Shown in pieces: positions 46,276 through 58,073 of a stretch of DNA of 64,000 nucleotides. The stretch's first letter is position 1. Each line of letters starts with the position of its first letter. The translations under genes were made by a program, and so were the position numbers. The notes beneath the pieces are model-generated. The model made no database searches, had not been told where the DNA came from, and was given only the letters and a program-made list of their open reading frames with translations. The DNA is from Paraescarpia echinospica (Eukaryota > Annelida > Polychaeta > Sabellida > Siboglinidae), in NCBI GenBank assembly GCA_020002185.1, contig CM034541.1:26874931-26938930 (forward strand), written 5' to 3'.

Positions 46276-46584
46276 GACATAGCCATAGGTAGGTACATTA
46301 CCAAAAAAATCAAAATTGATATGTAATCATTTAATCACTTCTATGTGATAGTGTATGCTATGTAGTTTACAACCCTTTTTGAATTATCTCTATTATTAAC
46401 AAAGTAAATCCACTTTTTAGTGTCTGAAAAAAGGGTAATTGTGTCTATAGGATTCATGTCCATTTCTTGTGATCTGGAGCTTGTGCAGACTGTGCTGCCA
46501 CCATGTGACACTGAATATAGGCAAAACATGACATAATCTGTTCTAATGAAGATATTGAAGTAAAGTAAAATGTTATGACCCAAA
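46276..46584. other. Intergenic, nothing recognised
   Basis: The minus-strand frame at 46,341-46,826 (161 codons) has no recognisable domain and overlaps the AT-rich repeat on its right, so I leave it uncalled. Confidence 0.5.
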
Positions 46585-47246
46585 AATGTTGACCTTGTAC
46601 TGTGACCTTGACATGACCTAGTTATTTGACCTTTAATGACCGTTGACCTATATATGTTGACAAGTGACCTAATTAAATAATTATGTGTGACACATGGGCT
46701 TGGTATGTTTATAAAGTGTTGGAATGGAACATTTATGTACTCATTGACTATAAAATAGCGTATTAAAGCATGAACCAATAGTGAGGTAACTTGTTTTTTT
46801 AAATGACCTTTTTGACCTAATTGCAAGTATGAATGTGCAATTTATTTTAAACTAATAATTATGATGTTGTGCTAGTAAATTAAAAGTAACTAAATGTTTA
46901 ATCTTGACCATAATAGCATATGACCTTGATACGACCTAGATAATTGACCTTGAATGAGCACAGATTTAATTATGTTGACAAATTACTTACTTAAATTATT
47001 TAGTGTAACACATGGACTTAGTAACTTTATAAATCATTGTAATTGATCACATATACATATTGACCATAATTTTGGGGATAAAATGGCATATTAAAGTGTG
47101 AACCATTAATGATTAATTTGTTTAAAAAATTGACCTCTAACCATGTTGTCTATATTATTAATGTCCAATTTATTTTTACTTAATAATTATGGTATGTTGA
47201 TCAAAATGAAAGTTCAACTATTAACTGTTGACCATTATTTGACCTG
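46585..47246. repeat. Diverged tandem duplication rich in TGACCT half-sites
   Basis: Two roughly 320-bp halves (about 46,585-46,905 and 46,906-47,246) share order: TGACC cluster, TTATGTTGACAA, GTGTGACACATGGGCTT / GTGTAACACATGGACTT, a TAAAATAGCGTATTAAAGC / TAAAATGGCATATTAAAGT block, GTGAACCATTAATGA, and TCCAATTTATTTTTA. TGACCT occurs twelve times on the plus strand, six of them in 46,589-46,670. The extended nonamer TGACCTTGA occurs at 46,603, 46,921 and 46,945. TGACCT / AGGTCA is the nuclear-receptor half-site; a regulatory role is only a possibility. Confidence 0.75.
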
Positions 47247-47591
47247 TTTGTAAACATTGAGGTGTCCCTGACACAACCATTGTTGTGAAGAAACACAACA
47301 GCATTGCTTGAATTTAACATAATTTATTATGCATTCCAAGATCTGTATAATTTCCTGTATAGTTCAGTGTCATGAAATGTTCACAGTACAATGCAAGGGT
47401 CAGTACTACAACAATGATATTTAATTGTTTTGTTCATTAATGTCTCACACGTCAACATGAAGTAATGTTAATATGTTGTTCACAGTATGCAGCCGACAGG
47501 TAGACATTGAAAACAACTGAAACAGCAGAAGTACAAGAACTAGTCAGCTTCACTGCACATACAAGAAACTATAGGAGGAACAGAGTACATT

Positions 47592-47770
47592 GCCGACTAG
47601 TGTAGATATAATCGGTTCACTGTTTCATATATCCATGCAAGTGAAGTGTGGCAATGTTCACAGGACACTGTTGGCCGAGTGTAGATAGAATCCGTTCAAT
47701 GCATCACACAGCAATGCAAGTGAAGTGTACCAATGTTCACAGGACACTGTTGGTGCAGCAGAATCCTTCA
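47592..47770. repeat. 79-bp tandem duplication
   Basis: GTGTAGATATAATCGGTTCA (47,600) and GTGTAGATAGAATCCGTTCA (47,679) start two copies. Each runs through ATGCAAGTGAAGTGT and AATGTTCACAGGACACTGTT. A third copy fades at AGAATCCTTCAAC. Confidence 0.85.
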
Positions 47771-50107
47771 ACATGAAATAGAGGAAAACTGTATTAATGT
47801 TTGTGTGTGATACAAATTAATGCAGTACCACTAGTGTTAATAAACATAAGAGTGTATTCAAAAAATAAAATAATTAAATTGGTGTCACTGGACTTTGTTT
47901 TTGTGTAAGTAATCTTACACTAAAAATTATTAAGACAACTATTAAAAAGCTGGCATTGAGTACTGTTGTATTACAATAATTAAAATATCATGGCAACATT
48001 TTAATTATTATTTCTTATTTTAAACAATAATAAATGTTAAATTAAACGGACACAATTACAAAATGGCTGATGGCACTGGATTTAATATTAAATGTTTTAA
48101 TCTTGCAGTAGGTGGTAATTTCAAAGATTCCAAGATGGAGTCAAACCCATTGATCCTAGCCCATCCCTCACAACAGCCAATTACGTGGCAGGTCAGTGCC
48201 CACGTGGCACAAGTAACCCAATCACGATCACGTTTCCATTTAAATGCCAGATATATTAATACATTTTTGCCTGCCGTGCCTGGCCTTAAATTAGAAAACT
48301 AATATTTTCAGTTATTTGGAAAAATAATGAATACCATGCAACACTTACATATCAATAGTTACTTTTGTGCACAGAACATGTTAGGATTTAGGTGCAAACA
48401 GTTTGGATTGCGTGGATGTTGCATCGTAGGAAATGGCGTGATCAACACATTCGAAGCACATCATGCAGTCTACGCTCACATTCTCAGGTCCAGTGCTACA
48501 TTTGTAAATCAATTTAAAACTATGATTTTATTTCACGATTGCTTGAAACGTATACATTTTAACCCGTACAGCAAAACTGTTATGATTAGTATAGCGCGCG
48601 CCAGTCCATCATAATTATGCAACGCCAGCGTGGCGTACGTGCCGCTGAACCGGTCGCGCGCAGGCTACAAACTACGCATTTCAACTTTGAACGCCAAACA
48701 GCGTGCGACAGGGCTGCTTTTTCACGGGCGATTGCACGCTCCCACGGGGGTTCACAACCATAAAATGCATATCATATGAAGGCATATATATTTTAAAATG
48801 GCTAACACAGGCTACTAACGGGATGGAGATATATTATACCATATTTTTAAACGATTGTTCACGACATCAAAGTTTAAATTCACCTACCTCGTTCGTTGTG
48901 CTTGGAAAACTCCCGCGAAACTGGCTATGACGTAGATCAGTCTTTCATTGGTTCATGTGGTCATAAAAATACGACGTAAATTCATTTGCATAATGTTGCC
49001 AAGCGATTTTGGGGAATCCCCCAATCTCGGCGGGAGCCGTAGCAATGGCGTCCAAAAGCGTCACAGGTTTCAGGTCTAGAATGCGGGACAAATTTACGGT
49101 GCTGCCCCTAGCGGAATGTGGTGTACCTACCATAGGCTACATCATGCGGGTCTACCCACATCATGCAGAAATACAACTGTTACCATTGGCATTGCCATTG
49201 GTACTTAAATTTAATACATTTAAAAATATGGTATTAATTGACTTACTATAATTATACTGATAGATAGATAGATGGGCAGTCTCTTACTTAACTGGCCTGA
49301 ATTATTAGCAGCATCCGCCTGGTAGGCACTCCCCTGGGCTAAAGCATACGTTTGGGACATGTCACATGAGGATGCCTGGTCCAAGTTTGAGCCTTTTAAC
49401 TTAATTAATTTATAAATGTTAGTTTCATCTGACTCATGTCTAAATTGTCTCAAATTGTACGAACATTCGCAGCGATTCTTGAATATTCCGATTGGTGTGT
49501 GCCAATCAATGAATCACACGAATTCTTGATCACGAATCTCTCGTTTGAAGTGGGCCGATCGCCTACACTTCGCAACCGCCGCTGACCAACCCAAAAACTC
49601 CAACATAACTCACCACAGGCACAGCTACCGCCGTCTGTGTTTCCCACTCACTGGCCAATCAAATCCATATTCGGCGTGAATGTGCGTCATTTGAACATTA
49701 CTACAAGTTTCCACCGCGAAATGTTGCAGGAACTCAATGAATTAGACCACTGTGTGAATTAGACGCTACGCCTTGCGACGAGAATTGATGCTAATGATAT
49801 TGAAACCATAACAGAAACATATACTTTTGTACTTTTGATATACAGAGCAAAATCGAAAAAAAATGTGGAACAACGAACCTCAACATAGCCTTGAGTTAAA
49901 CAAGTAAAACTGTTTGGAACACATAACTGATTACTGCATGGTGACCATACTAAAAGTTTACAAAAATATTCATAATGGAAAAAGGTGAAATTCGTGACAA
50001 ACCGAGAAACTATTTCTAAAAACTGAGCGCTATACAAATGACTGCTCCCTGTTAAAGTTGCTTAGCTGGTTGCATGAACGCACGAGCAGTCGCTTTAATA
50101 ACAGTTT
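47771..50107. other. 2.3 kb without a supported gene
   Basis: Short frames, for example 48,063-48,302 (+, with a good Met context) and 49,450-49,647 (-), have no recognised domain. A CpG-rich patch at 48,595-48,670 contrasts with its AT-rich surroundings and could be promoter-proximal. (GATA)4 lies at 49,257-49,272. Later exons or introns of the minus-strand HEPN gene could lie here, but I could not identify any. Confidence 0.45.
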
Positions 50108-50198
50108 AAGTGGGAGGGGGAGGGGGAGGGAGAGGGAGAGGGAGAGGGAGAGGGAGAGGGAGAGGGAGAGGGAGAGGGAGAGGGAGAGGGAGAGGGAG
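50108..50198. repeat. (GGGAGA)n microsatellite
   Basis: A pure GGGAGA/AGGGAG run of about 90 bp, starting as GGGAGGGGGAGGGGG. It falls within the predicted first downstream intron of the HEPN gene (minus strand), as a pyrimidine tract on that strand. Confidence 0.97.
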
Positions 50199-50289
50199 AG
50201 AACTAACTTGTGTATCAGTCATGTATTGCGTATTGCTACAACTATTGGAGTAGGTATGAGATATGTCCTAACTATTTGAGCCAACATAC

Positions 50290-50917
50290 CTTCCACAACC
50301 GTCAGTCGCAGATGGTGACTCTGCACAATTTGGTCAAGCACGTTGCGGTTGGCCATTTCAGTCATAAGTGTCTGCTGAAGCTTGAAACATTCTCCCGTTA
50401 TCATTGGCCCGTTGGCTGCCTGCAGCAACTTGGTGCAAGACCACCCCAAGTGCTGGTAGATGGTCTGAAGGTCGTTCACTTTGGCGGTGAAGTCAGCCGG
50501 ATTGACCTCTGTATTAATGGAGTGAGCCAGCCAGTTCCTGTGTTTACGAAGCTGGTCTATGAGTTCACTTGTGTTTAGCGGGGGAACTCTACCGGCAGTC
50601 GGCTGTCGCATTGGCGGCAGCAGCAGTGTACCCGAATACAGGATACAGTAGAACAACGTTGTACAGTCGAACTTCTTGGAATCGCCATTCTTTATCTTAT
50701 CCCTCACTGTGGCATCTTTACACTTTTTCTTTAGAAGTACATTGCCGAGGAAGAAAGTTCCGGAAGCTGTGTCATCTTTGTATGGCATTCCGAATGCTCT
50801 GGTAAATTCGCTGATGAAGAGGCTTCGTAATTTTTTCGGGACATCGTCTAAGATGATCCTTACGAGTCGCAGGAAGTTCTCCTGATCCGTTGTCAGCGGT
50901 GTAGCCATTGCGACAAT
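50290..50917 (-). CDS. HEPN domain exon, DZIP3-like family
   Basis: The start codon is at 50,908-50,906 and the exon runs to 50,290, giving about 206 residues. Flanks support an exon: acceptor TTTACAG ends at 50,918, nine bases before the ATG, and the donor GTATGT starts at 50,289 after GTGGAAG. The frame stays open past the donor to 50,219. N-terminal helices (ENFLRLVRIILDDVPKKLRS) are followed by the HEPN core, FDCTTLFYCILYSGTLLLPP, with the signature RKHRNWLAHS (R-x4-H). This matches the HEPN found in DZIP3-type E3 ligases and in many invertebrate NACHT/STAND or death-domain proteins, where it is thought to act in RNA binding or signalling. Partner domains would lie in later exons to the left and were not found. 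Strand, start and splice ends are consistent. It is the only likely host gene in the window. Confidence 0.8.
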
Positions 50918-52708
50918 CTGTAAATTGGTAATAACACTGATGCGTGAATATGTGTGTTATATGTGGCATATGTTCATCGTCTTCCGGTGATTGTTTTGTC
51001 ATACATTGTTAACAAGTTTAACCGATATAAGATTCCGGGATATGCCTTAATAAAAGACGGTCTAATATAATTTACAAGTACGAATTATCTCACAGGTACG
51101 ATGACGTCGTACGTCATATGTACTGAAGAAGTTGGAGTGTCACATTAACGAAAGCCTCTACAAGTTTAAAAAAAAATCAGTTTGGATATGTCTAAAAGAA
51201 TCCATTTGCATAGAAATTAACTACCCTGAATAATGTTCAGCAATCTCATGTTTTACTTTCAAATGCTATTCTTGGTGATCTGGCGAGGTGGAACTACCGG
51301 GGGATTCATTTCTATGGGATCTAGTGGGCTAAAAAATAGTAAATGTGTAGATCATCTAATGTTTTGGGCCACCGTCTCTTAATATATAGTGCGTCTGACT
51401 TTCTGTTTTAACTGGTATAACAAAAATGTGACGGCTTTAATCTCAAAAAGTTGTAGAGGTAAGGCTTGATTTTCATCTTTAAATATTTGCGGGGAAACCT
51501 TTCCTTTTCTAAACTTGGCAGTCCAAGAGAGCATGCTAATATCCTGAACTCTGCTTACAACTATACACTGCTAGTGTCGTACTCGACGTAGCTAGTTTTG
51601 ATATATTTTTGTATTTTCTTTTATCACGAGCGCTTAATTTGCTGATATTTTTTCTGCCAAAGTCCCCGCCTTTAGAATTTGATATTAAACTATATTAATT
51701 TAGTTTAGGCACTATTTTGAGCTAAAATTCCATATTACATGTATGGTTTTCTGGAGAGATGTAACACATTTGATTATTGACAGGATGTTTCTGCTCTGTG
51801 TGTTCTGTGTAGTGGCAGACAAACTACCAGAGTTCTTAATTTGTATGATTTTACGCGATATTCAGATGCAATACATGTATGTGGCCTCTTAGAAAATGTA
51901 CACCCTCAGATCGGATGATTTGAATACAAAAAAATAAATGGCATGAGTCAACATGGGCAAAGAAAATGGTGAACAGCTAAAATTAAGATATTCTATACAT
52001 GTAAATAATATTGTTTTGTTTTACAGAAGTAATTGGAATAATCTGTTGTGCCATCTGCAAGACAAAATTACATTAACAAAAGAAGTGTGCAATGCAGCCT
52101 ATTATTAGTATATTGCCAGCCAATTGTTGACAAAATTATATCTTTAGGACAATACAATACAATGGAAGTTTTCCGGAAGTAGGCATCTGTTTGCATCTTG
52201 TTTAAAGGCCAGCCAGGGTAGGTACATAGCATTATTTTATTTTTTTATTCAAATAATGCAATTTTTCTGCCCAAACTATAGATTGGGTGTTACTGAGTAA
52301 AAAACTTGAACTTTTGCTCACCCAGACCCACCTTTCCATGGTAACAAAGAAAATGTCCTCCATTCACAGTGTGACAGTTTTGAGGGACGGAATTGCTTAA
52401 TGCTTTGCTACTCGTTAAACAGCATTAGTGATTAACAGCATTAATGGTTTTGTATCTGTGAATTGCAAATGGGCCAAGCACTGTACAGCATAGGTATTGT
52501 TTTCATAGTTTTCTTCTTCTTACAGTTTTTAATAGGGTGTGAGAGACGCGACAGAAGGGGACGGATTGTTGTTCGCAGTATTCCACTAACAAATTCTGTA
52601 TGACCCATAATGTTTGTTTAATTTTTTTCTCTATAAATCACCTGAGGAAGGGTTTCGTTGCACAAAAATAGTTTAACTACTTTCCTTTTTTGGATAGACT
52701 ATAATGGG
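50918..52708. other. 1.8 kb without a supported gene
   Basis: It should contain the upstream intron and 5' exon or promoter of the minus-strand HEPN gene. I see no CpG island or convincing first exon. AT-rich, no repeats of note. Confidence 0.45.
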
Positions 52709-52885
52709 AGTGAGAGTGTGTGTGTGTGTGTGTGTGCGTGCGTGCATGCGTGCGTGTGCGTGTGTATGTGAGGATGTGCATGCGCGCACGCATATGTGTG
52801 CGTGTGCATGGGTGTATATGTATGAGGGTGTGTGAGCGCGAGTGTGTGTGTGCGTGCGCTTCTGTGTGTGCGTGTGTATGTTTGA
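52709..52885. repeat. GT-rich microsatellite
   Basis: (GT)n mixed with GCGTGCATGCGTGC. Long frames on both strands here are products of the dinucleotide repeat. Confidence 0.95.
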
Positions 52886-53585
52886 ATGTTGTGGTCGAAA
52901 GGTTGTAGCGCTGCTGTGTGTGGCTGTTCCTGGAAATATCATACATTTTCAATGTAACAGGTTAGTTGTTATTCTACATAATGTGCAATACGCTTCATTA
53001 ACAACCAATGATTCTCTGCGGGACACTTGATAGTGGATTTAGTGCGTTTTTATCTTCAATTTTAATATAATTTTATCTGGACTTTTAACCTGAGGTGTGG
53101 CCGACAGAAGCACCTGAGCGGAACGACAACCGGTTTATTCGCTCCCTGGACCTGTGTTCGATCTGCTGGAGCATGGCATTGTCACGATCGTTGCTGCTCG
53201 GACTAAGACAATGCTGACAGCCGGCTACCTTTCCGTGGACAACAACGATAGCTGCACCCAATCTGCGCCGATCGCCGACCAGACGCGGGACAAAGGCCGA
53301 GTCGAGAAGACATCCCGGCAAATAACAAAGGTGCCAAGCAGGTGGCACATGGCTGGTGCAGCCAGCCATGTCACGGGTGAGGTGAGCCGTGTTTACAAAC
53401 AATCAGGAGTGAACATGTCAAACATAATACAATGTGCGACATCGCCGTCTTATCCGAAGTCTGTCTGTAACGTGAACAATTCGGTCTACACCACCCTCGC
53501 ACTGAAGAACACCCGATCAGTTCGCAACAAAGCCGAAGCCATTTGTGATTACATCAGCGAATGCGATTTTGATATAATTTACACT

Positions 53586-53825
53586 TCAGTGCCCAATAAG
53601 CATAACCAGCACTCCCCCCGCCCCACTCCCCCATCCACTTTTCATTATTTCCCTTCATCTGTCCAACCCCCCCCCCCACAAATCCATTTCTTCAACTGCA
53701 AACTATCTTCTCCTATCTATATCTTGTCTACCTTTTCCGATGCGCATCCCCTGCAAATATACCAACAATGATTTTCAAAATGTTGAAGTTGGTTGGTGAA
53801 TCGGAAGAAGAAGAGGAAGAAGACA
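53586..53825. mobile_element. 240-bp insertion in the L2 endonuclease, probably a retroelement end
   Basis: The endonuclease reading DIIYT is interrupted and resumes TETWLSEN after 240 bp. The insert is C-rich at the start (CCCCCCGCCCC, a C10 run), AT-mixed in the middle, and closes with GGAAGAAGAAGAGGAAGAAG, which looks like a microsatellite tail. ACA on each side is the only duplication I can suggest. Confidence 0.6.
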
Positions 53826-53972
53826 TGACTGAGACATGGCTCTCAGAAAACGATGCTTCTTCCACATACGTCGTTACTCCCAGCGGATACAATTTCCGCC
53901 ATCTCCCGCGGAGTGACCGACGAGGAGGCGGAGTCGGGGTAATGTTTAAGACACGTTATACCAGCTAGGCTA

Positions 53973-54408
53973 ATCCTCGCAAGCCAGGGCTGTTTGCCAT
54001 GCAAAACTAGCCTTGGCTGATCCCCTACGCGAAGTGCGGAAGTTAGCTGAGTCAAACTAGTAATTGACTTCGCCAGTCGCGTCAGCATCACCCGTGAGAA
54101 CAGCGCAAATACCCGCCCCAATTTGAAGACGGATAAACGACTTCTGGGAATCCCAATATATAATGACCCGTTCGCCCATTAGCACGAGCAGCTGAGCGGT
54201 ATTGCGTATTCGAATAATTGCTTCTACTTCCTAAACATTGCATGTAGCATAGTTTTATTATGACTACCTGACCTGCCGAGATCCACTGATCTAGTGAGCG
54301 ATTTCATAGGCTGAACTTTAATTCAGAGTTTCGCAAAGCGATCAGCCAGCGGGTACTGCTGGCTGCCACTGACGTAATCAGCAGCAGCGACCCCTGGCGC
54401 GCGAGGAT
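53973..54408. mobile_element. 436-bp TIR element with perfect 5-bp TSD GGCTA
   Basis: It sits within the L2 endonuclease region. The ends ATCCTCGCAAGCCAGGG and CCCTGGCGCGCGAGGAT are inverted repeats with two mismatches in 17. GGCTA flanks both sides (53,968-53,972 and 54,409-54,413). Removing the element and one GGCTA brings the L2 sequence back together (YTS then AMLKTSIPAQ). No coding capacity. Confidence 0.85.
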
Positions 54409-54412
54409 GGCT

Positions 54413-56475
54413 ATGCTCAAGACGTCAATACCCGCCCAGTCGTTTGAGGGTATTGAAGTAATATTCCGTCATGTTCGCGCAGCGTCGATCATTCGAGTGT
54501 TAACGATATATCAACCACCTTCATCCACCCGGAAGTCTACGCCATTCCGTTTATTCATCGATTAATTCAGTCCTGTTCTGGAACATGCAACCACACAGCA
54601 GACCGAGTATGTTATTGTCGGTGACTTCAACGTGCACTACGGCGATGATCGTGCCAGCCATGCCCGCGATCTCACTGACCTTCTCCGTGAGACTGATTTC
54701 CAACAGCACGTAACTGAACCGACCCACGTGGGTGGTCACATCCTCGCCCTCGTGATAACACGAAACACGCCCGATTATATCGCATCTGCCGCATCAGTTG
54801 AAACTCTGTTAACTGTGATCAAATGTGACCTTGTAACGGTCAAGCTGAGACGGCCGAGAAAAACGATCAGCTACAAGAAATACGCGGCAATAAACAATGC
54901 TGAGTTTGTCGCAGACCTGAAAATATCACGACTGCTAACCGACCATAGAAACAGCATTGATGAACTGTCTCTTCAATACAACACCACTATCGCAGATTTG
55001 ATCAACAAGCATGCACCGCTCACCAGCCGTGTTATCACCATCCGCCCCAAGACACCGTGGTACAACAGTGAGCTGTCAGATGCGAAACGCAAACTTCGGC
55101 GAGCAGAGCGGCGGTGGCGAGAGACGCGGCTAGTTGTGCATAGAGACATTTTCACAACTATGCGAGACTTCTACAGAAAACATCGTATGACGGCAAAGTC
55201 CGCGTTTTACTGTCTGAAAATCCAAGAGTTTGCCCGTGACTCGAAAGCTATGTACCGAGTCACGAATTACATCACAGGACGCAAACAACCACCAATGCTT
55301 CCCGAATGCAACGGCTCGCATGGGGATTTGGCGGAACGTTTTCTTGTATATTTCTTCGAAAAGATTATGAAGATCCGCCATACAATGAATCACCGTGACG
55401 CGCCACCACCGTTACTGCCAATCGACAGCAATCACCACCACCTTTGTGCTCTGTCAGCATTTACACCGACAACAGCCACAGCTATCGTTCGACTCATCAA
55501 CAAATGCCCTTGCAATTCTTGCTCTCTCGACCCTTGGCCGACAGCACTGTTGAAGACAAACATCGATATCATCGCACCAATTCTGGCGAGTATCATCAAT
55601 GTGTCACTGGAATCTGCGTCGGTACCATCTAAAATGAAACATGCGCTGGTCACGCCACTTCTTAAGAAGACTGGTCTTGATGCAAATGACATTACGAACT
55701 ACTGCCCTATATTCAATCTCAGCTTTGTGTCAAAGTTGTTGGAGAGGCATGTCGCGGCTGACCTTCGGCACTACATTGATGAAAACAAACTGCTTAACCC
55801 ATTTCAGAGCGCGTATCGTCCGCACCACAGCAACGAAACAGCACTCGTGCGTATTCACGACGATATCATGCAGTCATTCGACCGCCTCAACCGACAGTAC
55901 AAGACATCGGTGTTTTCTTGGACAGTGGGCTGAATATGTCGGTGCAAGTTGCTCGTACGTGCCAGACGGCACATTTCCAGCTGCACAATATCGCCAAGAT
56001 ACGATATTGCCTGACCGTTGATGCATGTAAAACCATTGTTCATGCTCTAGTGACCTCAAAGCCGGACTACGGAAATGCGGTGTTGTTTGGTTTCAACGAG
56101 CAATTGCTACAGAAATTGCAACGGCTGCAAAATTCAGCGGCGCGTGTAGTAACGCAGCACCGACGCCGAGATCACCTCCACATCACGCCTGTGTTGATCG
56201 CACCACACTGGTTGCCCGTTCGATGGCGTATAACATACAAAACACTGGTGTTGACGTTTCGAGCTATGCACGACTTCGCGCCCGAATACATCGCTGACAT
56301 GATTGTTGAATACACGCCGGGCCGCCAGCTTTGTTCCGCCGGAAGCCGTCTGACCCGTCTCCTGAGAGTACCCCGCCACAATTTAGAACGATATGGTCGG
56401 CGTGGTTTTTCAGTGATGCCACCGAGTCTGTGGAATGATCTGTCGGACTGTCTGCGCCTGGTAGACTCTCTTTAA
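54413..56475 (+). pseudogene. L2-like EN/RT polyprotein remnant lacking the catalytic palm
   Basis: After a stop near 54,562 the frame is open 54,632-55,933: VTEPTHVGGHILALVIT, a long linker with TPWYNSELSDAKRKLRRAER, and RT fingers SCSLDPWPTALLK, MKHALVTPLLKKTGLD and NPFQSAYRPHHSNETALVRI. The sequence then stops at about 55,893 and resumes at LDSGLNMSVQVARTCQTAHF-type C-terminal sequence in a new frame (55,918-56,475), with RLQNSAARVV, HWLPVRWRITYKTLVLTFRA and PPSLWNDLSD. The LDxSAAFDT and YADD blocks, about 170 residues, are absent, so RT activity was lost by internal deletion. Confidence 0.87.
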
Positions 56476-56848
56476 ATGTTTAAGTCACATTTCAAAACAT
56501 CTTTTTAAAGCCGCATTTTTCGACTACTTGTAGTATATACTATATTGAATTTATCTTAATCATAATTATAGTTTTTTCAATATTAATTTATTATCTTATT
56601 TTATTATTAATTATTGACTTATTATCCTATTTAATTAATTTATTATTTTACTTTACGATTTATTATGGATAAGTTAGGCTTATACATTACGAGTTTTAGA
56701 AGCCTTACATTTTTACATAATATTTTACGTATCTTATGTAATATGTTTACCGTGTAAGCTTGAACAATTGTATATTTATATTTTAACAATGTTGTATTTT
56801 TATGCGCCTCTGAGCAGAATTATATTCCGGATATACGGCGCTTTATAA

Positions 56849-57140
56849 ATAAAATTATGTGTGTGCGTGCATGTGTATGTACGTGTGTGAGAGAGAGAGC
56901 ATGTGTATGCAGCGGCGTGTATGTGTCAGTGTGTGTGAGGGCGTGCGCGTGTATGCGTTTGCGAGTAGATGTGTCCATGCGTGTGTTTGCGCGCGCGCGT
57001 GTGTGTGAGAGAGTGTATGTGTGTTTGTGCGTGTGTGCGCGCGCGCGTGCAGGATGTGTGTGTGAGTGTGTGCACGCGCGCTCGTGTGCACGTGCAGAGG
57101 TGTGTACGTGTGACTGTGTGTACGTGCTTGCATAGTACGT
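56849..57140. repeat. GT/GC-rich microsatellite, first tract
   Basis: Irregular (GT)n with GCGC blocks, directly after the L2 3' end. It is matched by 57,650-57,886 and forms part of the 751-bp duplication. Confidence 0.93.
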
Positions 57141-57151
57141 TTGTGTGTGCG

Positions 57152-57902
57152 AGATTGCGAAATACTACTTTGCATGTTGCCAGTCGGCACGCACGTTGCA
57201 TGTTGCCAGTCGACAATTGACCGATTTCAGATAAAACCCTCGTGTACAGTGAGTCGCTACGACCAGTGTGTCATGTTTTGGTACGCTTGGGTTAGCGCCA
57301 TCTGATAGGAATACAATCGACTCGCTCCGTAAGGCTACAGCAGACGTTTGCACATGTACCAGACCCAGCCGAGGTAGCAAGCCTTAATTTTGCTCTTGTA
57401 GCAAGCTGCACAAGTCAAATGAAAGAGGTGCGCCCGGCTTCATGTGATATCACGTTATTTAGTTGGACGAACTTAGTGCACGTGGCTTTGAGGGTGCGAT
57501 ATGTGTGACCATATATGGATATAAACCCTGACTCGAATATGACGCATATGACACTGCTTACATAGAATGCCTTTACATTGAACGACTGTTGCTATTTTTG
57601 TATCCCGTGGCTGAAGCATACTCGAGTTCATGCACGTGCACATTCATGCGCATGCGCCTGTGTTCGCGTGCAGGGGTGTGTAAGTGTGAGTGTGTGCGTA
57701 CTTGCGTGTATGCATACGTGCGTGTGTCTGTGCTTGCGTGCTTGCGCGCATGCGTCAGCGTGTGTGTGTGTGTGTTTGTTTGTGTGTGTGCGCGCATGCA
57801 GGTTGTGTGTGAAGGTGTGTGTGTGCGCGCGCGCGCGCATGTGCAGAGGAGTGTATGTGTCACTGTGTGTGCGTGCTTGCTTAATTAGTCCGTGTGTATG
57901 CA
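57152..57902. repeat. 751-bp tandem duplication, copy 1
   Basis: AGATTGCGAAA occurs at 57,152 and 57,903. The following CAGTCGGCAC, ATTGACCGATTTCAGATAAA, TTGGTACGCTTGGGTT-like, GCACAAGTCAAATGAAAGAG, CACGTTATTTAGTTGGACGA and CATTGAACGACTGTTGCTAT blocks are conserved in order. The unit includes a GT-rich tract (57,650-57,886) and a CArG/TATA pair. No long ORF outside GT-repeat frames. Copies are roughly 85-90% identical in the non-repeat part. Confidence 0.85.
57509..57525 (+). promoter_or_regulatory. CArG box followed by TATA box (copy 1)
   Basis: CCATATATGG is a perfect CC(A/T)6GG serum-response-factor site, and TATAAA starts one base after it (57,520). Both are unchanged in copy 2 at 58,684-58,700. 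Spacing is tight for SRF plus TBP, so function is uncertain. Confidence 0.4.
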
Positions 57903-58073
57903 AGATTGCGAAACACTGCCTGGCATATTGCCAGTCGGCACCCAGAGCAGGCCAACAATTGACCGATTTCAGATAAAACCCTCATGTCCAGTGAGTCACT
58001 GCAACAAGTGTGTATTATGTTGTGGTACGCTTGGGTTGGCGCTGATATGAATACTATCTGCTCGCTCCATAAG

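Larger units (their letters stand above)
53085..56848 (+). mobile_element. L2-like LINE, palm-deleted, invaded twice
   Basis: Plus-strand order: N-terminal ORF part (53,154-53,498), endonuclease start LALKNTRSVRNKAEAICDYI (to 53,585), an insertion, TETWLSENDASST and RSDRRGGGVGVMFKT (53,826-53,966), a TIR element (53,973-54,408), EN continuation with VIVGDFNVHYGDD (about 54,615), the linker and RT fingers (54,632-55,893), then directly the C-terminal domain (55,918-56,475), 3' UTR and a tail leading into GT repeats. The 3' sequence GCGCCTCTGAGCAGAATTAT and GGCGCTTTATAAATAAA is typical of L2-type ends. The start of the element is uncertain. Confidence 0.88.

Noticed and set aside
46341..46826. 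161-codon minus-strand ORF
   Set aside because: AT-rich, no recognisable domain, and half of it overlaps the TGACCT-containing duplicated non-coding block.
52673..52952. ORFs in GT/CA-rich tracts here and at 56,855-57,220, 57,573-57,976 and 58,813-59,174
   Set aside because: Frames made of Cys-Val or Thr-His repeats are typical by-products of dinucleotide microsatellites.
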